In this document: positions 16,023-24,613 of the stretch, piece by piece | Layout: the number at the start of each line of letters is the position of its first letter | How positions within the stretch are numbered: the stretch's first letter is position 1 | Assembly (NCBI GenBank): GCA_900313015.1 | Contig: OMPR01000014.1 | Coordinates: 62,001-126,000 of the forward strand | Origin: Rhodobacteraceae bacterium EL53 | GTDB lineage: Bacteria; Pseudomonadota; Alphaproteobacteria; Rhodobacterales; Rhodobacteraceae | Length of the DNA stretch: 64,000 nt | Direction of reading: 5' to 3' | Notes under the pieces: model-generated | Database searches by the model: none | Told to the model about the DNA's origin: nothing | The model's input: only the letters and a program-made list of their open reading frames with translations | Program-made: the position numbers and the translations under genes

Positions 16023-17135
16023 ATGAAGCATATTCTTGGGGGTTTCATGTCCGATATCACGCCAGAACGCGGCGCGTCCAATCTGTTGAACAATTGCGCA
16101 CAGGCGAAAAGTGGCGATCGTTTGCTAATAGTTTACGAACCGGCAAGCTATGGCTATTTCGATGAACAGGCGGTTGATGTTGTTTGCAACGCGGCAAGAA
16201 CCCTAAATCTGTTTGTGGATACACTGGATGTCGGGTTCTCACCTGATGCGCCGACACTCTCGCCCGAACTCCTTAGCAAATTCGAGCATGCCGACATCGT
16301 TCTGTTCCTAGCACGCCTTGGCGATCAATTGCGGTTCTCGGAAATGCCTCAGGGGAAAAAGGTCATCGTTAGTTTTGCCCTTACCCAAGAACTGTTCGGA
16401 TCGGGATTTAGCAATGGCCATCACGATGCATTTCTCGCGTTGAAATCGCAGGTCAACACGGTCTTGGAGCAGGCGAAAGAGGTGCGCATGACCTGCCCCG
16501 CGGGGACAGATGTATTCGGCACACCGCAGATGGATCTGAGTGCCGCAGGGGACACGTCGGTCTTGCGATTTCCGATGTCTGTCTTCACGCCAGTCCCGGC
16601 GCACAGCTTTTCGGGCCGAATTGCGTTGCCCGGGTTTTTGACCGGAACAGGGTCGCGGTATTACGACCAATACACCGTTGAATTTGACGGTCAGGTCTTT
16701 GCGCATATGGAGCAGGGGCGTTTGACCGGTTTCGAGGGGGCCGCGTCAGATGTGGCCGTCGCGAATGCGCAGTATGACCGTGTATCCGACTTGTTTGGCA
16801 TCGACCGCAACTTTGTCCATTCTTGGCATGCTGGGCTTCATCCCGGATGCGGATACCCATGGGATCTGCGCGACAATTACGAACGTTGGGGTGGGGCGGC
16901 CTTTGGCAACCCGCGTATCATGCATTTTCACACCTGTGGGGCCTATGCGCCCGGTGAAATCAGCTGGAATGTCATTGACCCGACAATCGTCGTTGATGGC
17001 ACGACCCTGTGGGAGAAGGGGCAGTTCCATGCACACCGTTTGCCCGGTGGCGCACAGATCTTGGCCCAGTTCCCCTGTGCTGCGGCCTTGTTTGAAGCCC
17101 CTGACAGGGCTATCGGGTTTGCACACAGCGCCTAA
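16023..17135 (+). CDS. M29-aminopeptidase-like / NicX-like metalloenzyme
   Basis: This 370-residue protein resembles the leucyl-aminopeptidase (aminopeptidase T, M29) superfamily that also holds the iron dioxygenase NicX. The C-terminal half carries candidate metal-ligand blocks: HSWHAGLHPGCG, RIMHFHTCGAY and SWNVIDPTIVVDG. I cannot decide between peptidase and ring-cleaving oxygenase. GAGAGA precedes ATG 16023; ATG 16047 is an alternative start. A LysR gene is divergent and a MATE exporter gene follows at 31 bp in the same direction, so a small catabolic or detoxification unit is plausible. A degenerate parS-like palindrome lies inside at 16495-16508. Confidence 0.6.
   Translation: MKHILGGFMSDITPERGASNLLNNCAQAKSGDRLLIVYEPASYGYFDEQAVDVVCNAARTLNLFVDTLDVGFSPDAPTLSPELLSKFEHADIVLFLARLGDQLRFSEMPQGKKVIVSFALTQELFGSGFSNGHHDAFLALKSQVNTVLEQAKEVRMTCPAGTDVFGTPQMDLSAAGDTSVLRFPMSVFTPVPAHSFSGRIALPGFLTGTGSRYYDQYTVEFDGQVFAHMEQGRLTGFEGAASDVAVANAQYDRVSDLFGIDRNFVHSWHAGLHPGCGYPWDLRDNYERWGGAAFGNPRIMHFHTCGAYAPGEISWNVIDPTIVVDGTTLWEKGQFHAHRLPGGAQILAQFPCAAALFEAPDRAIGFAHSA
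16495..16508. promoter_or_regulatory. Degenerate parS-like palindrome, site 5
   Basis: GCCCCGCGGGGACA shares 13 of 16 positions with the perfect site; one arm has lost its TGT. It lies about 1.5 kb beyond the end of the initiator gene, inside the NicX-like gene. It could be chance, but no exact CCCCGCGGGGACA occurs outside this 5-kb cluster as far as I can see. Confidence 0.4.
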
Positions 17136-17166
17136 AGCGGCGCACCCCCGCCCGGATAGGTAACAT

Positions 17167-18579
17167 ATGGCCCGTACGCTGACCCGAGATCTGACGATCG
17201 GACCGATTTCGTCCCATTTCCGCAATCTGGCTCTGCCCGCGGCGTTGGGGATGTTGTTCAGCACGCTATACAACGTGGTCGATATCTATTTCGCTGGGTT
17301 GCTGTCGACGAATGCGCAAGCCGGGCTCGCGCAGGGGTTTCAGGTTTTCTATATCTTCGTTGCTGTTGGCTTTGGACTTGGCGCTGCGATGAGCGCGCTG
17401 GTGGGCAATGCCTTGGGGCGCAAAGACAGCCGGGCGGCCCGCCGGCTTTCTGTGCAGGGGCTGAGCTATGGGATTATGGCCTCGGGGCTGCTTGGGTGTG
17501 TTGGGTTTTGGCTTGGGCCCCAAATTCTTGCGGTGTTGTCAGAACCCGGTGCCTATCGCGCAGCAGGAACGGGATATTTTCGGTGGCTCTTGCTGGCTTT
17601 GCCGGGGTTTCTGCTGGCTTATGCCTGCAACGGCGTGCTGCAGGCGCAGGGGGACAGTACTTCGATGCAGCGGGCCTTGATGGTGGCGTTCTTTGCCAAC
17701 ATCGGTCTGAACCCCTTGTTGATTTGGGGCATTCCCGGGATTTGGTCGGGGATGGGGTTCAATGGAATCGCCGCATCCACCGTGCTGAGCCAGACTGGCG
17801 TCATGATTTATTTGCTGCGTCAGGCGCTGAACTCGCCTGCTCTTGTTGGTCTGAGACGGCGCAATTTTATTCCGGTCTGGGCCTCGGTTCGCGAAATTTC
17901 CGTGCAATCCGTGCCAACGACCTTTGCCCTGTTGATCATGTTTCTGTCTGGGTTTGTGGTGCAATACGCGCTGAAAGGGTTCGGGGAACACGCCATCGCG
18001 GGGTTTGGTATTGGTTTGCGGGTGGAACAGATTCTGTTGTTGCCTGTCTTGGGCATGACAACGGCGTTGTTGCCCATCCTGTCCCAGAATCTTGGCGCAG
18101 GCGAATTTGATCGTGTCCGGCATGCTCTGCATTTCTGTTGGAAAATTGGCGCGGTGATCACATTGATCGCTGCCGCGATCCTTTGGACATTTGGGGCTGC
18201 AATACTGGGCCTTTTTACCTCTGACCCCGAAGTGATCCGTGTTGGGCTTATTTATCTCAGGATCGATAGCGTGATCCTGCCGCTGTACATGATGCTGTTC
18301 TCTGTTAACTCGCTGCTACAGGCACTGAAACGCCCTGTTTGGAGCGTTTGGATTGGCCTGTATCGCCAAGGGTTTGGGATCGCCTTTTTCGCCTGGATCT
18401 TTGTGGGGGTCTGGGGATTTGACGAAGCTGGGGTTTGGTACGGGACGGCGGCGGCGGTTAGTTCTGGATGGGCGATTGCGATGGTCATTGCGGCACGGCT
18501 GGCGCGCAAGGACATCGGCGGGCTTTGGACCGGATCAGCTGAGCTGGCATCTGCTCAGACGACCCATTCCAGCAGGTAA
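17167..18579 (+). CDS. MATE-family efflux transporter
   Basis: This 470-residue protein has about 12 hydrophobic segments and the MATE two-bundle pattern: LPAALGMLFSTLYNVVDIYFAG near the start and LPVLGMTTALLPILSQNLGAG at about residue 290-310. MATE proteins export cationic drugs or metabolites using Na+ or H+ gradients. It lies 31 bp after the NicX-like gene, same strand, so the two may be co-transcribed. Its 3' end overlaps the converging AEC transporter gene by 25 bp. The substrate is not visible from the sequence. Confidence 0.93.
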   Translation: MARTLTRDLTIGPISSHFRNLALPAALGMLFSTLYNVVDIYFAGLLSTNAQAGLAQGFQVFYIFVAVGFGLGAAMSALVGNALGRKDSRAARRLSVQGLSYGIMASGLLGCVGFWLGPQILAVLSEPGAYRAAGTGYFRWLLLALPGFLLAYACNGVLQAQGDSTSMQRALMVAFFANIGLNPLLIWGIPGIWSGMGFNGIAASTVLSQTGVMIYLLRQALNSPALVGLRRRNFIPVWASVREISVQSVPTTFALLIMFLSGFVVQYALKGFGEHAIAGFGIGLRVEQILLLPVLGMTTALLPILSQNLGAGEFDRVRHALHFCWKIGAVITLIAAAILWTFGAAILGLFTSDPEVIRVGLIYLRIDSVILPLYMMLFSVNSLLQALKRPVWSVWIGLYRQGFGIAFFAWIFVGVWGFDEAGVWYGTAAAVSSGWAIAMVIAARLARKDIGGLWTGSAELASAQTTHSSR

Positions 18580-19484
18580 AGCGTCAGTGGAATCGTGGCA
18601 ACGGCCGCGAGCGTTTGCAGGGTCACGATGGCCGCCATCATGGGCGCGTCTCCCCCAAGTTGGCGCGCCAGTGTGTAAGACGAAGCCGCCGTGGGCGACA
18701 TCGCATAGATCACCGCTATGATCAAAAGGGTAGGGGGTAGGTTAAACACCAGCCCAAGGGCCAGAACGACGGCCGGGAAAATCATCATTTTCCCTACAAA
18801 TGCCAAAAGCAGGGCGCTCGCGCTGGCGGCCATATCTTTGACGCGTAGGTTTGCCCCAACCGCCAGCAACGTGATGGGCAAAGCAGACAAGCCAAGAATA
18901 CGCGTGAGTTCATGTAGGACGGGGATTTCTGCACCGATGAGCTGATTGACGGCTAAGGCCAGTGTAATCGAGATGATATGCGGGTTCCTGATCAGGTCCC
19001 GCAGGATCGCCAGGGGCAGATTCGAACGCTGCCCGGGTTGCAAGGCTGTCACAAGTAGAACGACCATGACCACATTCGTCACCGGGATCAGGATCGCAGA
19101 CGCCAGAATGGCAAACTCGAACCCAGATGGGCCATACAAACTGGCGGACAGGGCAAGGGCGACAAAAGCGTTGTTGCGCGCGCACCCTTGTAGGATCGAG
19201 GTGCCTTGCGCCGCCTTGAACCCGTTCATCCATGCAATTGTTACGCCAAACGCAACGGCCACGAAAAAGCCGGTGATCAAGGTGATCGCATACGGGATCA
19301 GGTTGGGGTTGTTGAGTTCCGCAAGAGAGACCTTGTTGAACATAAGGCAAGGCATAAGAACCCAATAAACCAGCTTGTCATTGACGTTCCAAAAATCGGT
19401 GCTTGGGATGCCGCCTTTACGAAGCGCCAAGCCCAACGCGATGATTAGGAAAATGGGCAAGATAGAGGTCAGCGTTACCAGCAT
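18555..19484 (-). CDS. AEC-family (auxin efflux carrier-like) permease
   Basis: This 309-residue permease of about ten membrane segments begins LVTLTSILPIFLIIALG and has the family's NPNLIPYAIT and ARNNAFVALALSASLYG regions and the C-terminal AMSPTAASSYTLARQLGGD. Bacterial AEC proteins move organic acids such as malate or malonate. It overlaps the end of the MATE gene by 25 bp on the opposite strand and is divergent from the ureohydrolase gene across 157 bp. It appears to be a single-gene unit. Confidence 0.9.
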   Translation of the reverse strand: MLVTLTSILPIFLIIALGLALRKGGIPSTDFWNVNDKLVYWVLMPCLMFNKVSLAELNNPNLIPYAITLITGFFVAVAFGVTIAWMNGFKAAQGTSILQGCARNNAFVALALSASLYGPSGFEFAILASAILIPVTNVVMVVLLVTALQPGQRSNLPLAILRDLIRNPHIISITLALAVNQLIGAEIPVLHELTRILGLSALPITLLAVGANLRVKDMAASASALLLAFVGKMMIFPAVVLALGLVFNLPPTLLIIAVIYAMSPTAASSYTLARQLGGDAPMMAAIVTLQTLAAVATIPLTLYLLEWVV

Positions 19485-19641
19485 TTGCGGGTCCCATGCA
19501 TGAGGGGGGTCTGATTTTCTGTACGCTTCTGCCTAAGACTTGGCGAGGGTAAAAGTGTGGAGCATTTTGGGTCGCAATTGGCGGTTTATTTCACCTCCAT
19601 TTGCCCTAGTGTCGGGGAAATCTTGAATCGGGAGGACAAGC

Positions 19642-20601
19642 ATGAGCGACCATGGATACGAGGGCGGACGGTTGAATTTACCGTTTGTGGGGATCTGTAC
19701 CTTTGCCAAGGGCGAATATGTCGCCGATTGGGATAAGATTGATGCCGATGTTGCAGTGCTGGGTGCGCCCTACGATTTTGGGTGCCAGTGGCGATCAGGG
19801 GCGCGGATGGGCCCGCGTGCAATCCGCGAGGCATCGACGCTGTTTTCCTTTGGTCACGGCGGGGCTTATGACTTTGAGGATGACATCACCTATCTCCCAG
19901 CCGAAAGCACCAAGATCGTGGATATCGGCGATGCAGATATCATTCACACCGATACGATGGGCAGCCATGCCAACATCGAAAAAGGGGTGCGTGCGATCCT
20001 GAAAGCCGGGGCGCTGCCGGTTGTTCTGGGCGGGGATCATTCAATCAACATCCCTTGTATCAATGCGTTTGATGATCAACAGCCGATCCATGTGGTGCAG
20101 ATTGATGCGCATCTCGACTTTGTCGACGAACGCCACGGTGTCCGCTATGGGCACGGCAACCCCATGCGTCGTGCCGCTGAAAAGGACTATGTGACCGGGT
20201 TGACCCAATTGGGTATTCGCAACGTGTCTTCGACCGCAAAAGAAGGGTACGAAGATGCCCGCGCCATGGGATCAGACATCCTGTCGGTACGCCATTTGCG
20301 TAAGATGGGTGTTGAGGGGGTGCTGGAGCGTGTGCCAGCAGGTAAGCGGTACTACGTTACCATCGACATTGATGCCTTTGACCCATCTATCGCGCCGGGA
20401 ACGGGTACACCCAGCCACGGTGGGTTCATCTATTACGAAGTGCTGGAGTTTCTGGACGGTCTGACCCAACGCGGCGAGATTGTCGGCATAGATCTGGTCG
20501 AGGTCGCGCCGGACTATGACCATTCAGGCAGCACGTCGACATTGGCGGCCCAGATCCTGATGAATCTGATTGGTCGAATTTTGCACCACCGCAAAAGCTA
20601 A
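19642..20601 (+). CDS. speB: Agmatinase-family ureohydrolase
   Basis: This is a 319-residue binuclear manganese hydrolase. All metal-binding blocks are present: GGDHSI, DAHLDFVD and TIDIDAFDPSIAPGTGTPSHGG, plus GARMGPRAIREAS. Agmatinase (agmatine to putrescine and urea) is the usual assignment, but guanidinobutyrase and other guanidino hydrolases look the same at this level. Formimidoylglutamase is unlikely to be needed here, because the adjacent hut set uses HutF and HutG. GGGAGGAC precedes the ATG at 19642. It converges on hutC with a 39-bp gap. Confidence 0.82.
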   Translation: MSDHGYEGGRLNLPFVGICTFAKGEYVADWDKIDADVAVLGAPYDFGCQWRSGARMGPRAIREASTLFSFGHGGAYDFEDDITYLPAESTKIVDIGDADIIHTDTMGSHANIEKGVRAILKAGALPVVLGGDHSINIPCINAFDDQQPIHVVQIDAHLDFVDERHGVRYGHGNPMRRAAEKDYVTGLTQLGIRNVSSTAKEGYEDARAMGSDILSVRHLRKMGVEGVLERVPAGKRYYVTIDIDAFDPSIAPGTGTPSHGGFIYYEVLEFLDGLTQRGEIVGIDLVEVAPDYDHSGSTSTLAAQILMNLIGRILHHRKS

Positions 20602-20640
20602 TCGCTATGGCCCCCGCGCGGTTTTGAGAATGCGTGGGGG

Positions 20641-21360
20641 TCAGTAACTTGTCGACATCCGATAGCCGGGGTGGAACGTCATACGCACAAACGTTACTGG
20701 CTGATTTTGAAACCAGGTTGTGCGCTCCATCTGGATCACAGGGGTTGCGGGTTGGGTGGCTAAAAATTCGGTCAGCGTGGCATCGGTCGCAATGGCAGAA
20801 AATCCGATTTCAGCGTTGGAAAACGGAACTTCGGACAACAGCCATTCATTCGGCCCGGTTTCTTTGAAATCCTGATGCAAGACATCAGGGACGGCGGCGA
20901 TATTGATCCAGCGTTCTTCGAACTGAAACGGCCGGTTGTCCGCATAGTGCATGCATTTGATATGCAGTGCTTGGGCGTCGTTTGGCAGATCAAGGCGCGA
21001 GCTTAGCCATGCCGGGGCAGGGATCTGTTCCAATTGCAGCAGGGAATAGCGGTATTGCGCGTTCTTTTCTTCGACCAAATGGCGGACCACGGCGATTTCG
21101 AACTTTGCCTGGTTCACCGGTGCGGTGTTGACGCGCGTGCCGCTTTTGCGTTTGCGGTCAACGATGCCGCGGTCCGCAAGTTCGCGCATGGCGCGGTTGA
21201 CGGTGGCGCGGGCGCAGCCAAATTCCTCGGCCAGTTCAAATTCCGTGGGCAACAGCGTACCTTGGGGCCAGACACGATCTTGGATGCGTCGGATAACCTC
21301 GTCTCGGACGTCTTGAAAGCTGACCTTTTTGGCTGGCACGGGATGTCCTTTGGTTTGCAT
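20641..21360 (-). CDS. hutC: Histidine-utilisation repressor (GntR/HutC)
   Basis: This 239-residue GntR-type regulator has a winged helix at about residues 12-80 (LPTEFELAEEFGCARATVNRAMRELADRG) and a UTRA effector domain to the C-terminus (APAWLSSRLDLP, PVIQMERTTWFQNQPV). HutC proteins repress hut genes and are released by urocanate. It is divergent from hutD with a 62-bp gap that contains TATGTCT and TATGTGA half-sites. A full palindrome, TTATGTCTAGACATAA, lies between hutF and hutI and is the likely main operator. Confidence 0.93.
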   Translation of the reverse strand: MQTKGHPVPAKKVSFQDVRDEVIRRIQDRVWPQGTLLPTEFELAEEFGCARATVNRAMRELADRGIVDRKRKSGTRVNTAPVNQAKFEIAVVRHLVEEKNAQYRYSLLQLEQIPAPAWLSSRLDLPNDAQALHIKCMHYADNRPFQFEERWINIAAVPDVLHQDFKETGPNEWLLSEVPFSNAEIGFSAIATDATLTEFLATQPATPVIQMERTTWFQNQPVTFVRMTFHPGYRMSTSY

Positions 21361-21422
21361 TATGTTGCGATTATGTGAAATATGTCTGCTTTTATGGGGA
21401 ATTGCAAAGGGATTGCTAGATC

Positions 21423-21959
21423 ATGCGCTTTGATGCCGCGACCTGTGAACCGAGACCTTGGAAAAACCACGGGGGAGTGACCCGCGAGCTGGTGCATCGC
21501 GCAGATGCGGGGCAAACCCTGTGGCGGCTTAGTCTGGCCGATATCGATCGTGATGGCGCGTTCTCTGCCTTTCCCGGATTTGAGCGGATTCACACCATCA
21601 TATTAGGGCAGGGGCTGACGCTCACGGATGATGACACAACCCTGCAGGCCCGCCCGTGTGAGCCGTTGGTCTTTTCCGGGAATCTGGCGGTTTCTGCGAC
21701 TTTGACGGACGGGCCATGTCGGGCGTTCAACGTGATCTACGACCCGCTAAAGATACAGGCCGAGGCCACAATCGTTGAAACCGGAGAGGTCAGGCATGGC
21801 TCCGATCAGGCGGTTCTTTTCATGATCAAGGGCCGCGCCGCGTTGGAGGGAGGCGGCATGTTGGAGGCTGGACAGGGCATCCTATGGGACGCCCCGGCAA
21901 GCGCAAACTTAGAATCCGGGGCGATGGCTTTGTGTGTGAGGCTGAAACAGCTGGATTAA
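21423..21959 (+). CDS. hutD: HutD-family protein
   Basis: This 178-residue cupin-like protein is of the HutD family, typically linked to hut operons: CEPRPWKNHGGVTRELV at the N-terminus, WRLSLADIDRDGAFSAFPG, RAFNVIYDP, and a C-terminal GQGILWDAP. HutD is not an enzyme of the pathway; published work on Pseudomonas suggests a role in limiting hut expression or disposing of intermediates. It is divergent from hutC and its stop overlaps the end of the converging hutF by 4 bp. Confidence 0.9.
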   Translation: MRFDAATCEPRPWKNHGGVTRELVHRADAGQTLWRLSLADIDRDGAFSAFPGFERIHTIILGQGLTLTDDDTTLQARPCEPLVFSGNLAVSATLTDGPCRAFNVIYDPLKIQAEATIVETGEVRHGSDQAVLFMIKGRAALEGGGMLEAGQGILWDAPASANLESGAMALCVRLKQLD

Positions 21960-23323
21960 AGCGCGGCCAAGAGACCCGTAGTGGAATGGCGATAGTTAGC
22001 GACGATTGTATCGCGTTCTACATGGCGGCCATTTTGAACCTGATGACGCCCGGCAGACCAGACATCGCTGACAACATCATCGCCTGCTGCAAAGCATAGC
22101 CCATCCAAAATTTGATCCTCGTGCAGGGCGAGCAGGGCAGGGGTGTCGGTTTGGATCGCGACAAGGTCAGCCAGCGCGCCGACCTCGATCCGGCCAGCAG
22201 ACCGGCCAAGCGCCTGCGCACCGCCCTCGGCTGCGCCGAGATACAGAACATCGCCCACCGATCCTTCGCCGGGGATGATGACATTGCGGCCGAGATCCCG
22301 CAGGCGTTGCGAATATTCCAACAAGCGCAACTCTTCTGTCAGGGAAATGCGCACGTTGGAATCCGATCCGACCCCAAAGGCGCCCCCGGCTGCAAAGTAT
22401 TCCACACCGTTAAAAGGGCCATCGCCCAGATTGGCCTCGGTGATCGGGCACAACCCTGCAATCGCACCGGATTTGGCCATGTCGCGGGTTTCGTCTGAGG
22501 TCATATGCGTGGCGTGGATCAGGCACCATTGATCATCAACAGGCGCATTTTGCAGCAACCATTCCACGGGACGTGCCCCAAGCCAGTTCTGAATATCGGT
22601 CACTTCTTTGGGCTGTTCCGAGATGTGGATGTGGACCGGATTGCCATTCTGGATTTCCAGAACGTCATTCAGATCGGCGGGGCTGGTTGCGCGCAAGCTA
22701 TGGGGCGCAATGCCAACCCTGGTATCGGCTCCAAGAGTTTCGGTGGCCTTGGTGCGGGCCTGTGCGACGAGAGATTTGAATTGATCCACGGTATTGCCAA
22801 ACCGCATTTGCCCCACGCTCAGTTCGGCCTGTCCAGCGCCGCCATAGGTGTAAAGCACCGGGAGGTGGGTCAGACCAATGCCGGTTTGGCCAGCAGCGGC
22901 AAACACACGTTCGCTGAGTTCTGTTTCGCTGTCGAACCGGGTACCGCCCGGTTGGTGATGGACATAGTGGAATTCACCGACCGAGGCATATCCTGCCTCT
23001 TGCATTTCCATGAACACAAGGGCCGCGATGGCCTGATATTGTTCCGGCGTCACATGTTCCATGAATTGATACATCAGTGTGCGCCAGGTCCAAAAGCTGT
23101 CTTTGCCAGCGGCGCGGACCTCGGTCATGCCAGCCATCGCGCGTTGAAAGCTGTGCGAGTGCAGATTGGCCAGAGACGGCAGCAGAGTGTCCACTTTGAT
23201 ATCGCCCGGTTGCGGGGTTTGATCCGCTTCAATCTTGGCGATCTTACCGTCGGCAACGCTGAGGCGCAGATTGTGCAGCCAACCAGAAGGAGTGCGGGCG
23301 CGGTCAGCGAAAATGGTCTGCAT
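21956..23323 (-). CDS. hutF: Formimidoylglutamate deiminase
   Basis: This 455-residue amidohydrolase converts N-formimidoyl-glutamate to N-formyl-glutamate and ammonia. Metal-binding blocks are LANLHSHSFQRAMAG at about residue 52-66, IHISEQPKEV, LIHATHM and GVGSDSNVRIS. With hutG it makes the two-step route, so histidine yields glutamate, formate and two ammonia. It starts 10 bp from the HutC-type palindrome and is divergent from hutI across 75 bp. Its 3' end overlaps hutD by 4 bp. Confidence 0.95.
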   Translation of the reverse strand: MQTIFADRARTPSGWLHNLRLSVADGKIAKIEADQTPQPGDIKVDTLLPSLANLHSHSFQRAMAGMTEVRAAGKDSFWTWRTLMYQFMEHVTPEQYQAIAALVFMEMQEAGYASVGEFHYVHHQPGGTRFDSETELSERVFAAAGQTGIGLTHLPVLYTYGGAGQAELSVGQMRFGNTVDQFKSLVAQARTKATETLGADTRVGIAPHSLRATSPADLNDVLEIQNGNPVHIHISEQPKEVTDIQNWLGARPVEWLLQNAPVDDQWCLIHATHMTSDETRDMAKSGAIAGLCPITEANLGDGPFNGVEYFAAGGAFGVGSDSNVRISLTEELRLLEYSQRLRDLGRNVIIPGEGSVGDVLYLGAAEGGAQALGRSAGRIEVGALADLVAIQTDTPALLALHEDQILDGLCFAAGDDVVSDVWSAGRHQVQNGRHVERDTIVANYRHSTTGLLAAL

Positions 23324-23332
23324 CGGGTTTCC

Positions 23333-23348
23333 TTATGTCTAGACATAA
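23333..23348. promoter_or_regulatory. HutC-type operator between hutF and hutI
   Basis: A perfect 16-bp palindrome TTATGTCTAGACATAA lies 10 bp from the hutF start and 51 bp from the hutI start. GntR/HutC operators are short AT-rich dyads of this type, and related half-sites occur in the hutC-hutD gap. It could control both directions at once. Confidence 0.75.
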
Positions 23349-23398
23349 TGATTTTAATCACATACCTTGCCGCCCAGCAAGACAATTGAGAGGGCGCG

Positions 23399-24613
23399 AT
23401 GTCAGATCAGGCTGGATATGTATTAACGCAGGCCACTCTGGCCACGATGGTACCGGGTAAGGACGCTTATGGGCTGATTCCTGACGGTGCGATTGTGGTA
23501 GGCGACGGGCGTATTTCTTGGGTGGGGGCTTTGGCTGATCTGCCTGCTGAACATGCGACTTTGCCGCGCCAAGATCTGGGCGGGCGTCTGGTCACACCGG
23601 GATTTGTAGATTGCCATACGCATATCGTTTTTGGCGGTGATCGCGCGATGGAATTCGAAATGCGCTTGAACGGCGCCTCTTACGAAGAGGTTGCGCGCGC
23701 AGGCGGGGGCATTGTTTCGACGGTGACCGCCACGCGCACCGCGTCGCTAGAGGATCTGGTTGCAGGTGCATTGCCGCGTCTGGATACATTGATTGGCGAA
23801 GGCGCGACGGTGGTCGAAGTGAAATCCGGCTACGGGCTAGACGGTGAAACCGAGCTGAACACGCTGCGCGCTGCGCGTCGTTTGGCTGAACTGCGTCCGG
23901 TTCAAATCCGCACGACGTTTCTGGGGGCCCATGCCACGCCTACGGAATTCAAAGATCGCGATGATGCCTATATCGACGATATCTGCATTCCAACCCTGCG
24001 CGCCGCCCACGCCGAAGGGCTGGTCGATGCAGTCGATGGATTCTGCGAAGGGATCGCGTTCAACGCGGCGCAGATCGAGCGCGTGTTCAAGGTCGCCCGT
24101 GAGCTTGGGCTGCCGGTCAAATTGCACGCCGAACAGCTGAGCCATATGGGTGGCACGGCATTGGCTGCTAAATACGGTGCGTTGTCGGTGGACCACGTGG
24201 AATACGCAACAGAAGACGACGCGCGCGCCATGGCTGACAGCGGGTCGGTTGCCGTGATCCTGCCCGGTGCATTCTATACCATTCGCGAAACTCAGGCCCC
24301 GCCGATTGCACATTTCCGCAGCCACGGTGTGCCGATGGCATTGGCCACGGATTGCAATCCTGGATCATCGCCGCTGACATCACTTTTGTTGGCGATGAAC
24401 ATGGGCTGCACCCTGTTCCGTATGACCCCCGAAGAGGCTTTGGCCGGTGTCACCCGAAATGCGGCGCGCGCTTTGGGTGTTTCGGACGCCGGGCAAATCG
24501 CGCCGGGGTTCCGGGCTGATCTGGCGATCTGGGATGTCAAAACACCCGGTGAACTGGCCTATCGCATCGGGTTCAACCCGCTTCATTCCCGCATTTACGA
24601 AGGTGCAAAATGA
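23399..24613 (+). CDS. hutI: Imidazolonepropionase
   Basis: This 404-residue zinc amidohydrolase opens imidazolone-propionate to N-formimidoyl-glutamate. Blocks visible are [46 protein letters not shown] and [11 protein letters not shown]. It is the first gene of the plus-strand unit hutI-H-G-U and overlaps hutH by 4 bp (ATGA). The ATG at 23399 is preceded by GAGAGGG. It is transcribed from the gap holding the HutC-type palindrome. Confidence 0.97.
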   Translation: MSDQAGYVLTQATLATMVPGKDAYGLIPDGAIVVGDGRISWVGALADLPAEHATLPRQDLGGRLVTPGFVDCHTHIVFGGDRAMEFEMRLNGASYEEVARAGGGIVSTVTATRTASLEDLVAGALPRLDTLIGEGATVVEVKSGYGLDGETELNTLRAARRLAELRPVQIRTTFLGAHATPTEFKDRDDAYIDDICIPTLRAAHAEGLVDAVDGFCEGIAFNAAQIERVFKVARELGLPVKLHAEQLSHMGGTALAAKYGALSVDHVEYATEDDARAMADSGSVAVILPGAFYTIRETQAPPIAHFRSHGVPMALATDCNPGSSPLTSLLLAMNMGCTLFRMTPEEALAGVTRNAARALGVSDAGQIAPGFRADLAIWDVKTPGELAYRIGFNPLHSRIYEGAK

